Origin: Diphasiastrum complanatum
Lineage: Eukaryota > Streptophyta > Lycopodiopsida > Lycopodiales > Lycopodiaceae
Reading direction: 5' to 3'
DNA length: 60,000 nt
NCBI GenBank assembly: GCA_029204225.1
Contig: CM055098.1
Span: 12,987,815 to 13,047,814, forward strand
The position numbers and the translations under genes are program-made. This document shows positions 43,039-54,605 of the stretch, piece after piece. How positions within the stretch are numbered: position 1 is the stretch's first letter; each line of letters starts with the position of its first letter. The notes below the pieces were generated by a model. It saw nothing but the letters and a program-made list of their open reading frames with translations, was not told the origin of the DNA and ran no database searches.

Positions 43039-43869
43039 TGTGAAAAATGCAAAAATAAGCTTGGTAGAGGCCAAAAATCTTGTATATAGATAAACACACA
43101 TGTGTGGAGCCTTTTCCCACGTGTGAAAATAGTGTACTTGTCATGTACCATAATCATATAGGTTGTACATATGATTTAATTCAAGTTCTAGTGGCTAAAA
43201 AGGCCAAAACTAGTTTTCTAGATATATGACACATGGCATCAATCTATTGATTGCATGAGCCAAATATTTTGGTTAGGTGTCATGTCCCATTGTAGAGGAC
43301 AGCTCACACGTGTGGAATAAGCTGAAGTAGGCGAATTCTGAATTCTAGAAGATTTCCAAGTAGATCTCCATATAGAAGGAAAATGGACCAAAAGTGCTCA
43401 AAATAGAAGGTTTTGTTCCAAGTGTCAGTTTTGCATGATGAATCATCATATGACAAAGCACCTTCACACATGTGGTATCAGAGGGATGATCAGTACCACG
43501 AGCTTCCACTTATTGTATATATAGAGCCACATTTGGCCATAATCAGTGTGAGACACCAATCTTGGTTTTGGAAGCAATTTTGAGTGATTCTCTCCATTTG
43601 TCTACATTTGTTTTGATTGTTTTGAGGTTCTATCAATGTGTACTTGATTTTCAAATTGGAGTTCGTACTCAGACTGTGTTTCACATGTGTGAAACCATAA
43701 AGTACACTTACCTTCAATTAATTATTGTTCTTGTTAGGATTTTGTGTCTAGAATTGATCTAGATTGATCTTAATCTCAAGTAGATTGATAGATCAAGTAA
43801 TCTGACAACCAATCCCTCTTGAGGATCAGATTAGAATCCACTCTTGGTCCTTTTTGTACTTTTTCCACA
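43039..43869 (+). mobile_element. Solo copia-type LTR in Copia-3 integrase
   Basis: 831 bp beginning TGTGAAAAATGC and ending CTTTTTCCACA, flanked by a perfect TGAAG duplication (43034-43038 and 43870-43874). Removing it with one duplication restores the integrase frame (KQHRVK then FNKGGVARAKNILDLIHTDL). TATATATA lies at 43516-43523. An inverted repeat TTTCACA-TG-TGTGAAA lies at 43679-43694, 163 bp downstream. Additional CACATGTG/CACGTG words occur near 43095, 43118, 43305 and 43465. Recombination between two LTRs of a full element is the usual origin. Confidence 0.92.
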
Positions 43870-46184
43870 TGAAGTTCAATAAAGGTGGTGTTGCAAGAGC
43901 AAAGAACATCCTGGATTTGATCCACACAGATCTATGTGGGCCTATGAGGACAATGTCCTTAGGTAAAGCCTTCTATTTCATGACCTTTATTGATGATATG
44001 TCATGTAAGACGTGGATTTACTTCTTGAAGAAGAAATTGGATGTATTTGACAATTTCAAGAGCTTTAGTGCATTGGTTGAAAATCAGACAGGTAGGAAGA
44101 TCAAAGTTCTAAGATCATATAGTGGAGGTGAGTATAAGTCTAACGACTTCAATGATCTTTGTGATCAATGTGGGCTCAAAAGACAATTTACGCAAGCACA
44201 TACTCTTGCTCTCAATGATGTAGCTGAGCGCAAGAATCATACGATTGTGGGAAGTGCCAGATCTATGCTAGCTGAGATGAAACTACCAAAAGATTTTTGG
44301 TCAAAAGCATGCAGTACGGTAGTCTATCTTCAAAATAGAAGTCCTACCATTGCCATACCAAAGATAACACCTGAGGAAGCATTCACGAAGAAGAAGCCAA
44401 AGGTGAACCACTTGCGAATCTTTGGATGTAAGGCCTTTGTACACATTCCTAAGGAAGAGAGACATAAACTTGATGTGATAGCTATCAAGTGTATATTCCT
44501 AGGATATGATGATCATGTGAAGGGCTATAGATGTTTTGATCCAATGGAGAACAAAATACATGTAAGTCGTGATGTTATCTTTGATGAATCCAAGATGTAT
44601 AAAGACGAGGATGCTGAGAAGATAGATACATCCAGTGGAAAAGATGGTATAGTGAGGATACCTCCTGATGATGATCTATTTATTGACTTTCCTAGTGATG
44701 GACATGAGGATACATCTCAAGATACTACCACTCAACCTCAAGAGGCAGGTTGGAGAGGCAGAGATAAACCTTTTGGTACAAGAAGGATTGAAGTTGCAGG
44801 TGACAAACGCAAGGAGAAAGATGTACCGTGGGATACATTTTCACCAGGAAGCCGATCACCTGATAGGAAGCTCCCTAAGTGGTTTGAGAGATTGTTGGAG
44901 AGCCGCGACATGGATGACTTTCCAGGATCATCTAGCCAGGGAGAGCTACGAAGATCAACAAGAGAGAAGACACAACCTGAAAGGTATGAAGCAAATTATG
45001 CTCTCTTATCTAGCATTATTCAAAGCAAAGAACCTTCGACTTATGGTGAAGCGAAAGATGATGACATTTGGGTCAAGGCCATGGGAGAGGAGATGGAGTC
45101 AATTGCTAAGCATAACACATGGGACTTAGTGGAACCACCAGTTGGCAAGAAACCCATTGGTTGTAAATGGGTATACAGGACTAAGTACCATGCAGATGGA
45201 AGTATAGCAAAACACAAAGCTAGATTGGTGATCAAAGGGTATGCACAAAGTAAGGGGATCGACTATGAGGAGACCTTTGCACCAGTATTTAAGTGGAATA
45301 CTCTACATCTACTTGTTGTTTTAGCTTCACATTTTGGTTGGCTTGCATCAGATGGATGTGAAATCTGCTTTTCTAAATGTGAGTTAGAAGAAGAGGTGTT
45401 GATGGATCAACCTGAAGGCTTTGTAGCAAAAGGACAAGAAAATAAAGTATGTCGCTTGAAGAAAGCACTTTATGGTCTTAAACAGGCACCACATGCGTGG
45501 TATAACAGGATTGATGCCTACTTTCGTTCAAAGGGGATGGTGAGAACACATTCTGATCCGAATCTGTATGTCTTATGCTTTGATGGTATGGTTGCTTTGA
45601 TTGCTCTTTATGTTGATGACTTTATTACTACGGAAAATAATCAAGAGATGATAGACATGATCAAAAAGGACCTCATAGAACAATTTGAGATGACAGATCT
45701 CAACCTAATGCATTATTGCCTTGGAGTAGAAGTGTGGCAAAAAGGACACAAAGTGGGTTTAACACAGGTGAAGTATGTCAGAGTGTTGCTGCACAGGTTT
45801 AGGTTGCAGGATTGCAAACCAATGAACACTCCTATTGAACCAAATAAAAAGCTTTCTAAGCTTGATGAGTCACAACCATTTGATGCTACGCTGTATAGGC
45901 AGTTAGTAGGGATCTTGATTTACCTTACCACGACTAGACCAGATATATGCTATGTTGTTGGTATTGTAAGTTAGTTTATGGTAGCACCTACAGAAATGCA
46001 TTGGAAGGCAACTAAGCGCATTTTGCGTTATGTCAAAGGCACTTCAGATTATGCCTTGATCTACAGGAAGCATGAGGGTTTACCTGAGTTATGTGGCTAT
46101 GTGGATGTGGATTGGGGAGGTGACTATGATGATCGTAGATCCACCATAGTTCCAGCTTTGTGGCAGTTGTTTTTTCTGGTCTAG
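43870..46184 (+). pseudogene. Copia-3 integrase, RT and partial RNase H
   Basis: A 700-codon frame: integrase with Asp in IHTDLCGPM, second Asp lost (RSYSGGEY for RSDNGGEY), Glu kept in DVAERKN; then SFWSKACSTVVYLQNR-like sequence (DFWSKACSTVVYLQNR), an acidic linker, and RT (HNTWDLVEPPVGKKPIGCKW, HKARLVIKGYAQSKGIDYEE, YGLKQAPHAWYNRIDAYF, LYVDDFITT with intact YVDD). A TAG at 45972-45974 falls where VSQFM is expected, a likely CAG to TAG change. RNase H begins (HWKATKRILRYVKGT, YVDVDWGGDYDDRRST) and is cut at about 46150. No 3' LTR follows. Confidence 0.9.
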
Positions 46185-46600
46185 TTATAGTAATATGTCG
46201 CTCTCGTCGTAGTGCATACTTACATCGTGTACATGGACATGGTATTCTCTGGTATAGCTAGGCCTCTGATCCAATATGTGATGCTCTTGTCTCATCATTT
46301 GAAGAAGAAGAATGTCAACAACTTGTCGTTTGCATCGGTTCACCTTGACAAGTAACAATGGATCAAACACAAAATGAGAGAGCAATACATGTCATAAACA
46401 AATTGAATACACTGAGTCAAATACGAGACATATTTAGTGATTTTGAGTCTAGTGCAAGTTTCATGAATTTTCTTTTACAAGATAAATTGAACGAAATTTT
46501 TGTATCAACATTGTTCAGCCTAGCTTAGTTGTATCGCACTTACTTGGATAGTGCAAGGCCATTCTTGATGAACATCGTTTGTCAAGGTTATCGGTTTAAA
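46185..46600. other. Unassigned sequence between Copia-3 and telomere-like block
   Basis: No convincing coding frame or LTR end. A 66-codon minus-strand frame here has no recognisable features. Confidence 0.4.
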
Positions 46601-46609
46601 GGTAAGAGG

Positions 46610-47530
46610 CTAGTGTTCAGGGTTTAGGGCTTAGGTATAGGTTTTAGGGTTTAGAGTCTAGGGCTAAGGGTCCAAGGTTGTTGGGTTTGAGGTTTAGGAT
46701 TTAGGGTTGGGTTTAGGGTTTGGGAGTTAAGAGCCGAGTTAAGAGCCTCGGGTTAAGGGTCCAAGGTCCAGGGTTAAGGTGTAGGGTTTAGGATCCAAGG
46801 TCCAAGGTTTAAGATTTGGATTCAAGGTCCAAGGTTTAGGCTATGAGATTTAGAGTCCAAGACATAGGGTTTAGGGTATGAGAAGACCAAGGTATAGGAT
46901 CCAAGGTTTAGGGTCCAAGGTATAGGGTCTAGGGTATGAGATTTAGGGTCCAAGAAGCTTGGTTTAGGGTTTAGAATTTAGGGTACATGGTTTACGGTAT
47001 GGGGTTTGGGATTTAGGGTCAAGTGTTTAGGGTTTAGAGTTTATGGTCCAAGATTCAGGATTTAGGGTTTAGGATCCAATGTTTAGGGTTTAGAGTTTAG
47101 GGTTTATGGTCCAAGGTCCAAGGTTTAGGATTTAGAGTTTAGGGTTTAAGATCTAGGGTTTAAAATTTAGGGTTTGGAGTTTAGGGTTTAGAGTTTAGGG
47201 TTTAGGGTTTAGGGTCCAATATTTAGGGGGTAGGGTTTAAGATATAGGTTTAGAATACATGGTTTAGGGTCCAAGGTATAGGGTATGGGATTTAGGGTTT
47301 AGATTTCAGGGTACAAGTTTAGGGTTTAGGGGACAAAGTTTAGGGTTAAGGGTGTAGAATTCAGGGTTTAGGGTTTAGGATTTAGAGTACATGGTTTAGG
47401 GTCCAAGGTATAGGGTTTAGGGTCCAAGGTATAGAATTTAGGATATGAGATTTAGGGTCCAAAATCCTTGGTTTATGCTTTATGGTTCCGGGTTTAGAGT
47501 CTAGGGTTTAGGATTTAAGATTTAGGTAAT
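46610..47530 (+). repeat. Degenerate telomere-type repeat block (TTTAGGG)
   Basis: About 900 bp built from TTTAGGG, GTTTAGGG and variants (TTTAGAG, TATAGGG, TTTGGG), interspersed with a second word, GGTCCAAGGT. Perfect tandem TTTAGGG runs are short (two to four units, for example near 47190-47215). The G-rich strand is the plus strand throughout. It is either an interstitial telomeric block or a minisatellite derived from it. It is inside a retrotransposon cluster, so it is not a chromosome end. Confidence 0.85.
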
Positions 47531-48048
47531 GTCGGTTTATCCGGATATACAATGCAGCTTGTGTTTGAGAACGTTCGTTATTGACCTCTAGTAGCAATCA
47601 ATCCAAGGGTCGTACCCAAGGCAATTAAATCCACAAATCCCCAACTTATAATTTATAAGATAGGGCAAATCACCTTGGATTGGCAAAGTATGTCACGATA
47701 TCTCACAACAGAAAACAAAGTTAAATTCATATTGTTAGAACTCTGTCATAAATATGATGATGATCTATGGTAGTTCCAGGCATCTCGATGTATAAATTCA
47801 AGATAGGTCTAAATCCTAATTGTTTGTGACAAGGCCAACTGTAATCTTGTGATATCCATGCCTATGTGCAGCATTACATGGATAGCTTCAATACTCCTAA
47901 ACTATCGATCGATCGAATTCTGGGTAGTCTTTCATCATATAGAATCAGATTCTTGAAAAGTGGAATAGAACTAGCAGATCTAATCTGAGATAGTTTTTTG
48001 GAAAAATCTATATCCAATCACATTATCGATTTGATCTAAGTTTGTAAG
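47531..48048 (+). other. Presumed Gypsy-C leader
   Basis: About 520 bp between the telomere-like block and gag. No gypsy primer site or LTR end is visible, so the 5' LTR of Gypsy-C is missing, cut off by or before the telomere-like block. GATCT words near the end resemble the leader of Gypsy-B. Confidence 0.45.
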
Positions 48049-49990
48049 ATGGCTACCCCTAGAGCTGCTCCTGGAGGTGCTCCACAGGAGGTCAATCCAA
48101 TTATTGTTAGAAGAGCACCCCGATTGGATCTACCCAAATATAATGGATTAACAGATCCAGTTAGATTTCTTCATATCTATGCTGAAACCTGTGAGGTCTA
48201 TGGTGAGATCTATCCTCAAGATAAACTTAAGCTGTTTCCTATGGCCTTAACAGGCGCAGCACAAGATTGGTACTATAACCAAGATGAAACTGAGCGTACA
48301 GATTGGGAGGTTGTTAAACAAGCCCTTATCACATGGTTCAAACCGCGAAAGTTTATGGAAGACCCTTTCCTACTTTTAAGTAAAATTAAAATGAGAAAGC
48401 AAGAAATGGTTCGAGGTTACATCGAAAGGGTGAAACGTCTTAGATCTGAATGTGAGCCTGAGCTAATTAATGAAAATGCCATGATTATGTGATTTTTGTC
48501 AGGTCTACCTAAACGGATCAAACGTGAACTAAAACGCCATAATGAGTACGCACTTTGCAAAATGCGATGGACGATGCAATTCGGGAGGAGGATGAAGATT
48601 CAGATGATGAGCCAAATGTAAGTATGTTGCCTTATACAACAGGGCAGACTACTACGACATCCACCATTATTGCATCAACGAATGCCAATGCTATTGCAGA
48701 AATGATGCTCAATGAGTTTGAGAAACTTGGAAAGACCTAGCAGAAACAGATGGAAAAGTTGCAGTTGCAATTTGATGAGAAGATCAAAGCATTGGGAAAT
48801 TTTCACGGAGAAGCGAACAAGGAACCTGAGAAGTTTGCAAAGACTTTTCCTACCAGGGAAACTGTCTGGTGTTCTACTTGTATAGGAAATCACACAGTGA
48901 ACGAGTGTTCTCAATTGAAAAAACGAATGGAAATCAGTGTTTGCCATCTGTGTAATTCACCTGACCATGAGACTGCCTTTTGCAATTTCAACCCTCGGAT
49001 AATTTAGCAACGGTATGCCCAGATGGGATATCAAGATCCATAGTATGGAGGCAATCTAGCAGCAAGACTATGACAATCTACTCTTGGATACTCGGATCGT
49101 CTAGCTTTGCCTGCCCCACCAAAACACTCCGATCCTCCTGCCAATTTGATGGAACCAAAACCTTACGAAGTGTTGAGCAATGGAGCTATGGTAATGATCA
49201 GGAAGGTGGATCTTCAGAACAAATGCCATTTATGCTGCCGCTAAACAACAAACCTCGAGAAATTGGGCCAAAGCACCACTTGGATGCTTTGCATGTGGAG
49301 AAAATCACAGAGTTGCAGAATGCTCAAATAAAAAAAAATTTGTACCATTCTATCGTGACTGTGGATATGGGCATTGCTATAAAGACTGTCCAGCAAGACC
49401 GAAGCCACCACTAGCTACAGCACCTGTAAATTTGATAACAATCAAGCAAGGATCGGTAGCTCATAATAAACCAAGTGCACCCTTGATGGTGGTCACCAGA
49501 GCACAAAAGCAAAAAGAACCAGTAGTGGATTCAGTACCTGCTGATTCTATACCATTGAACGATACACCAACAACATCGAAAGTCTATCCAAATCTTAATA
49601 CAGAAAAACGAAGATATCAGGATATGAGACAGTGGATTAAACATCTGCAAGAAGAAGACAAACTTGAAGCTGCTAAAGTAACAGCTGAAGTTCGGTCTTC
49701 ACCATTGCAGCCTCCAAGAAATTTATGCACGGATATGAATGATCAATTACATCATCACGAAGAACCCTTTAATATGACTAAACCGGAAGCACCGCATACA
49801 GAATTACTCATGAATATTTTGCTAGCAAGATCAATATTTCATTGGGAGAGTTCCTATAGTTGGTGCCAAAAGCAAAAGAAGTCTTAGCGCAAAAGTTAGC
49901 TCAAGAAGAATCAGAAGACCATCAGGAGCCTCTTTTTTGTGTTGGATTTGAAGAATCTAACGATGTACTCCATGTTGGAGCTACTTGGAA
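48049..49990 (+). pseudogene. Gypsy-C Gag with four zinc-knuckle motifs
   Basis: From ATG 48049: LDLPKYNGLTDPVRFLHIYA, ALITWFKPRKFMEDPFLLLS, GYIERVKRLRSECE, then a TGA at 48490-48492 where Gypsy-B has Trp (MWFLAGLP). A frameshift near 48560 leads to MDDAIREEDEDSDDE, FPTRETVWCSTCIGNHTVNE. The knuckles are CSTCIGNHTVNEC (48870-48908), CHLCNSPDHETAFC (48942-48983, normal X4 spacing), CFACGENHRVAEC (49285-49323) and YRDCGYGHCYKDC (49351-49389, first Cys to Tyr). Knuckles 1, 3 and 4 have CX2CX3HX4C. A charged region (TEKRRYQDMRQWIKHLQEED) precedes the protease. The layout equals Gypsy-B, with lesions at different places. Confidence 0.85.
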
Positions 49991-51055
49991 AAGTGAACAA
50001 TAGAATATCACTCTGCCGATACAACATAGACAATTTTCTAAAGAAGCAACTGTGATAGACGGCAGTTCAGGAGTTAACCTGATTTCTTCAAAGCTATGTA
50101 CAAAATTGGGCCTTACAAAGATTAAGCCTGCTACTTTTGCTATTAAGCTAGATGATCAAACGACGGTTCGTCCACAAGGAATGGTGGAAGATATACTTGT
50201 CAGGATTGCAAGAGTACAGTTCGTCATTACTTTCGTCGTGATGGACTTACCAAAAGCACCAAATGTCTACCGAGTTCTCTTAGGACTTCCATGGTTACGG
50301 ATTGCGCAAGTAATTCATAACTGGGGTACCGACAAAATCACTTTTGAAAATCGTGAACGTGTAGTTAAAATTGATCCTACGACTTGGACTATCAAGCCCG
50401 TTCAAAAAGCGGATGACGATTCAACAACAGATTACACTTGTGATCGACCAGAGAAAAAATTGGGAGTTCATTACGATTCTCAAACGGACACTGTCAATTG
50501 GAACGAAGCTCTTGCAACAATTGATTGTATAGTAGGATATATGTGTCAACAAGATATTCAATCAAAGATGAGCGAGATTTCCTTGTTAGATCGAACTTTG
50601 GATACACCAATCACGTTTCCACTAAAATGTGCTGAATGTAGCCTGGATATCAACTGAACCTATACCAGATCCAATTGAGGATGATCTCATACCAATGAGC
50701 CATGCCTTAGCTTATGATGGCAATGCAGAACTTACGGATGAACAGATTCTACATCATATGGATCCGACCAGATTTGGAGTGCGTAATGTTCCTGATGAAC
50801 CAACAATCAAATCGCCCAAAGCAGTTATATTGAAGGGAGACAAGATGACAGGTTTGATGACGAAGAAACAAGCAAAGCAACATTATAATACGGTCCTGAA
50901 ATAGGAAACTCCCCCTCAAAAGATTGATTTTAAGGAAGTGCCAGCTCTATTGGATAAAGGCAAAGGAAAAGTCAAGAATGATTCTTCAAGTCAGATCTCC
51001 AGCAAGACATCATCATCTAGAAAGTCTTCACCTGTGAAGAAAGATTTATCATCTA
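49991..51055 (+). pseudogene. Gypsy-C protease and protease-RT linker
   Basis: The retropepsin starts at about 50040 with ATVIDGSSGVNLISSKLC and continues TFAIKLDDQTTVRPQGMVED and RVLLGLPWLRIAQVIHNWGT, collinear with Gypsy-B. The catalytic triplet is DGS here and DGG in Gypsy-B instead of DSG/DTG. The linker has TDTVNWNEALATIDC, DTPITF, LNVAWISTEPI and a Lys/Ser-rich tail (DKGKGKVKNDSSSQIS). At about 51058, in ATTCACCCTGC, the sequence jumps straight to integrase, so the whole RT, RNase H and integrase N-terminus are gone. Confidence 0.85.
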
Positions 51056-51890
51056 TTCACCCTGCTACTCAAGGATCTCAGGCCCGCTACATTATCATCG
51101 CAACTGATTATATGACCAAGTGGGTTGAAGCCAAAGCTGTCAAAGTGGCTAATGCGAAATCTACGGCCAAGTTTCTATATGAAAATATTATAATCAGATT
51201 TGGATGTCTGATCGAAATTGTCAGTGATCGGGGTACACACTTTGTTAATTAAACAATAAAGTGTTTACTGGAAGATTTTTTTGTTATACACAGATTATTA
51301 TCCCAGAGGGAATGGCCAAGCTGAATCTTCCAATAAGATTCTCTGCACCATTATTACAAAGACAGTTGAAGCGAGTCGCTCTGATTGGGAACATAAACTG
51401 TATGCATCTTATGGGCATTCAGAATCGCTTACAAAAATAGTACAAATCAGACACCTTTTCAACTGGTTTATGGTCAAGATGTTGTTATGCCAATTGAATT
51501 TTTAATCCCATCTTTATGCATAGCAGCAACGAAACGATTAAATGATGATCAATCTTTACAACTTCGTCATGAAGCGTTGCACAAATTATGTGAAACCCGA
51601 TTGATGGCAGCTCATGCCTTAGCAGCAGAGAAAGCCCGTTGCAAGGCATGGCAGATCGTTGATTGCACAAGAAAGATCTGGAAGCAGGAGATCTTGCATT
51701 GATGTACAAAACCAAGCTGATCAAGGGTAAGTTGAAGTTTACTGTGAAAGGCTCGTATAAAGTGAAGGAAATCCTGAACTATGGCGCAATAATTCTTGAG
51801 CACATGGATGGAAAACGATTTGATACTCCGGTAAATGACAGCCGATTACGCAAGTTTTGGCAGCCTGCTCCGCCAGTTCAGCAAGCCTGA
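51056..51890 (+). pseudogene. Gypsy-C integrase core and C-terminus
   Basis: IHPATQGSQARYIIIATDYM, TKWVEAKAVKVANAKSTAKF and LYENIIIRFGCLIEIVSDRG form an unbroken core across the point where Gypsy-A and Gypsy-B are split. A TAA at 51250-51252 and a small deletion follow (near 51290, in YYPRGNGQAESSNK). The catalytic Glu in QAESSNK is kept; the first Asp (LDYIGP) is lost with the upstream deletion. C-terminal sequence is in two frames: PIEFLIPSLCIAATKRLNDD, RHEALHKLCETRLMAAHALA, then GDLALMYKTKLIKGKLKFTV and DTPVNDSRLRKFWQP, ending at 51888. Confidence 0.88.
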
Positions 51891-52614
51891 TCTCAATATA
51901 TTTTTCATTTTATTTGTTTTTAATTTTTTGTTTTCAGTAATTAATTTGCTGACTTTTTTTGGGAAAAGACAGTTAAAAAAAATAATAAGAAAAGACTGAT
52001 GAGCAAAAGTCAGGAAGGCATATTTGGCCAATACAATATCAGAAACCTTTGCTGAGCTCTCAGACTGTACATCCACCCTTGATTCATCTAAATTGAGGTG
52101 GGCGAAGGTTTCTGACAAGAGAAAATTCAATTTTTGAGTCAGGCGAATGTTCAGTGATATGTCATTTTGGGAACCTTTGCCGAGCATCATAACGTCATTA
52201 TGAACCTTCTTCGACTTGCTAGATGATCTTAAAATGTCAAAATTAGGTTGTCCATAGGTTCAGATTGTGAAAAAAAAGCATTTATGATAGTACCTGGGCG
52301 AAGGTTCATCCTTCGCCAACCCTGGAAAACGTTCGCCTGATAGGTTCAGATCCCTAGAAACCTTCGCCGAGATTTTTATAGCCTATTTTTACAAAACTGT
52401 ACATGCCTGCAAATTTTTGTTCAAAACTGATCAGCCCAACTACTATTCAGTGTAATGGACCCACCAAATTCACCTAAAAGTTGGCTGTATTCGATTCATT
52501 CCTCACTTGTGCTAGCAAAGCTCTTGCGAATATTTCTTGCGACCAAAGCCTTCCAAATTTCCTGCATTGCCTTCTGATACACTCTCACGCGGATATAATT
52601 CCTTTATGATCATC
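51891..52614 (+). repeat. Gypsy-C spacer with CCTTCGCC/GGCGAAGG motifs
   Basis: Noncoding between integrase and the extra ORF. Words of the type CCTTCGCCGA or their reverse complement occur about seven times between 52080 and 52370. At 52297-52317 GGCGAAGG and CCTTCGCC face each other around a five-base loop, giving a perfect 8-bp stem. The position matches the TCTCGCAGA motifs of Gypsy-A, but the word differs. Confidence 0.7.
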
Positions 52615-54555
52615 ATGTTGTCTACTGATACTTCCCAATCTCCACGCTATACTATCCATCGTGATGTCCCATCTGCAACGGACATCATGATTCTTCCTAG
52701 CACAAGCATGGTCACTCAGTGGATGACCCTTGCGGAGCCTCTACTTATTGAATGTGTATTCATGAGAGAGCCTTTTCGGGACGCATCAATATGGATTTTA
52801 TCACTCTTGCCTTCAATACGTGGAAGGAAGAGAAATCCAAATTTTATATCACCTTCCAAGGAGCCAACCACCCACACAAGGTAGCCCAGCCACACTTCGG
52901 GTCAGCACAGCTGTAAAGTCACCAAAGCAGTTCGACGCCACGATGTCTGAAGGGTTTGAAGACGAGGATATTTTTGAAGAAGAAGAGACCTTGGCACCTA
53001 TTCCACGCCTACCAATGACAGTACCATCAGGGTCTCCTACTGTTGCCACCTCCACGACTGTCGATTCTGGTGATGCTCTCAGGTTAGTTTCAAGCCTTGG
53101 GCAAGTGATCCAGTCTATGCTGAATAAGAAGAAGGAAATGGAACAGAGGATCTCTGATTTAGGATCTGAAAACACTCTGATCAGCCAGAAAATTGTTCAG
53201 CTGGATCGAGAGGTGAAGATAGCCAAGCAACATGAAGAAAAGGCTGAAAGTGAAAAGAAATTGGCCCAGCAACAAGCTGATCACTTGGAAACCTACATCA
53301 GCTCCCTGCAAAACACCTTGACAACTGCTCAAGATCAGGTAGATAAGGCAGTGCAAGATGCCAAGCAATAGGTGCAACTGCTGAAGGGGCAATTACAAAT
53401 GGCTGAACAAGATCGCACACGGCTTCAAGGTGAATTGGATGCGACCACCCTTGAGCGTGATGCATATCTGCAAACACAAGTACCCAATCATCTGATCACG
53501 CCGATGAAGATTGCATATTTGTTCAAGAAAGTGGAAACATACAAAGTGGCCCTTCAGGGATTCCAAGGCCGCTTTGATAGGTTCAAAGGAGCTGTTTCAA
53601 CCGAGTTGGCAAAGGCAAAAGAGACCATCAATGCCTATGAAAAAGCCACCTCTCAAGTGTTGGAAGCCGGACCACAAATCCTCGTCCTGGTCATGCCGCA
53701 ATTCTCCCCTTCACGCCAAGAAGCTGTACAGATGGATACAGGGGTTGATTCGAGCATGGACCAGGGGGGAGCTCCAAGCCATTTATTCAGAAGGCCCATC
53801 AGCGTCGAGGACCAGATCCAGAGCTTCTTAAAGCAGCATCCACATGAGTCCTCGCGTGGTGGATGGGTTCTCAAATTTAAGACCTCCGAGATTGAGGCCG
53901 GCAAAGAATTGGACAAAATACCTGAACTGGGAGAGCAGCCGGCATGGAGAATCACGGTTTTTGAGAAAACTCCAAAATCAATTAGGAGCTACGTCGCCAG
54001 CCCTCGCTAGTTGCGGGTAGATCCTTATTACGTGCCAATGCCGCGAAGACAAAAATGAAAAGATTTGGGATTGGCTATGGATAAAATCACCATCCATACA
54101 CCCAATTGCCCAATCATCCACCAGCCTTACAGCTGGAATATTTCAGTGGACTTTCACCGAGCCTTACAAGCATATCAGAGAGAGTATGTCCACTCTCCGG
54201 ATCCAACGATGCGACAATCGGCAATGTTTGCAAAAGATCTAACTCTGTTGGCGTCAGTGGCAACCAAATGGGATGATTGCCTTCCTACCCTGGCATTTGA
54301 TCCAAATAAGTCGATGGCCTCAGAGCAAATCAAAGATCAGCTGCCGATTGCTCGACTGTATTTTTGTGCGGCTATGATGGGAGGCTCTTGGGAATCCCGC
54401 TTCACCTCATGGACAACTTCCAAGTGGATTGCCGGAGCCCACCGTTGTTTTTAGCCGCATAATTTGGATTTCAATACTGCACACTTTGACTTTATGGAGA
54501 AGGTGCAGTATCATTTAATTAAGATTCGGCGCGAAGCCAATAAAAGTCCCCAATA
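52615..54555 (+). pseudogene. Gypsy-C extra ORF downstream of integrase (coiled-coil protein)
   Basis: From ATG 52615 (MLSTDTSQSPRYTIHRDVPS). After a frameshift near 52778, ITLAFNTWKEEKSKFYITFQ matches the Gypsy-A ORF (LALHAYATWDEDKARFHFLY). Most of the remaining N-terminal region is deleted. A frame from about 52910 carries an acidic segment (FEDEDIFEEEETLAPIPRLP), then about 150 residues of coiled-coil character (KKKEMEQRISDLGSEN, QLDREVKIAKQHEEKAESEK), a TAG at 53369-53371, more coil (LLKGQLQMAEQDRTRLQGEL), FRRPISVEDQIQSFLKQHPH and KTPKSIRSYVASPR. Beyond a stop at 54008, LRVDPYYVPMPRR and, after a frame change, the C-terminal domain (SWNISVDFHRALQAYQREYV, HSPDPTMRQSAMFAKDLTLL) continue to about 54555. 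Function unknown; a structural or envelope-position protein is possible. No signal peptide or membrane segment is seen. Confidence 0.72.
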
Positions 54556-54590
54556 ACTGCATATTGCAGGTGTTGTGGGACCGCCACCAG

Positions 54591-54605
54591 TTTTGTGGGG
54601 GATAC
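54591..54605 (+). promoter_or_regulatory. Gypsy-C polypurine tract (probable)
   Basis: GTGGGGGATAC lies just before the LTR start TGTTGGAGGG. It is G-rich and in the expected place, but short and with two pyrimidines. Confidence 0.6.

Noticed and set aside
46610-47530. True chromosome end
   Set aside because: The repeats are degenerate, only about 900 bp long, and retrotransposon sequence continues on both sides.
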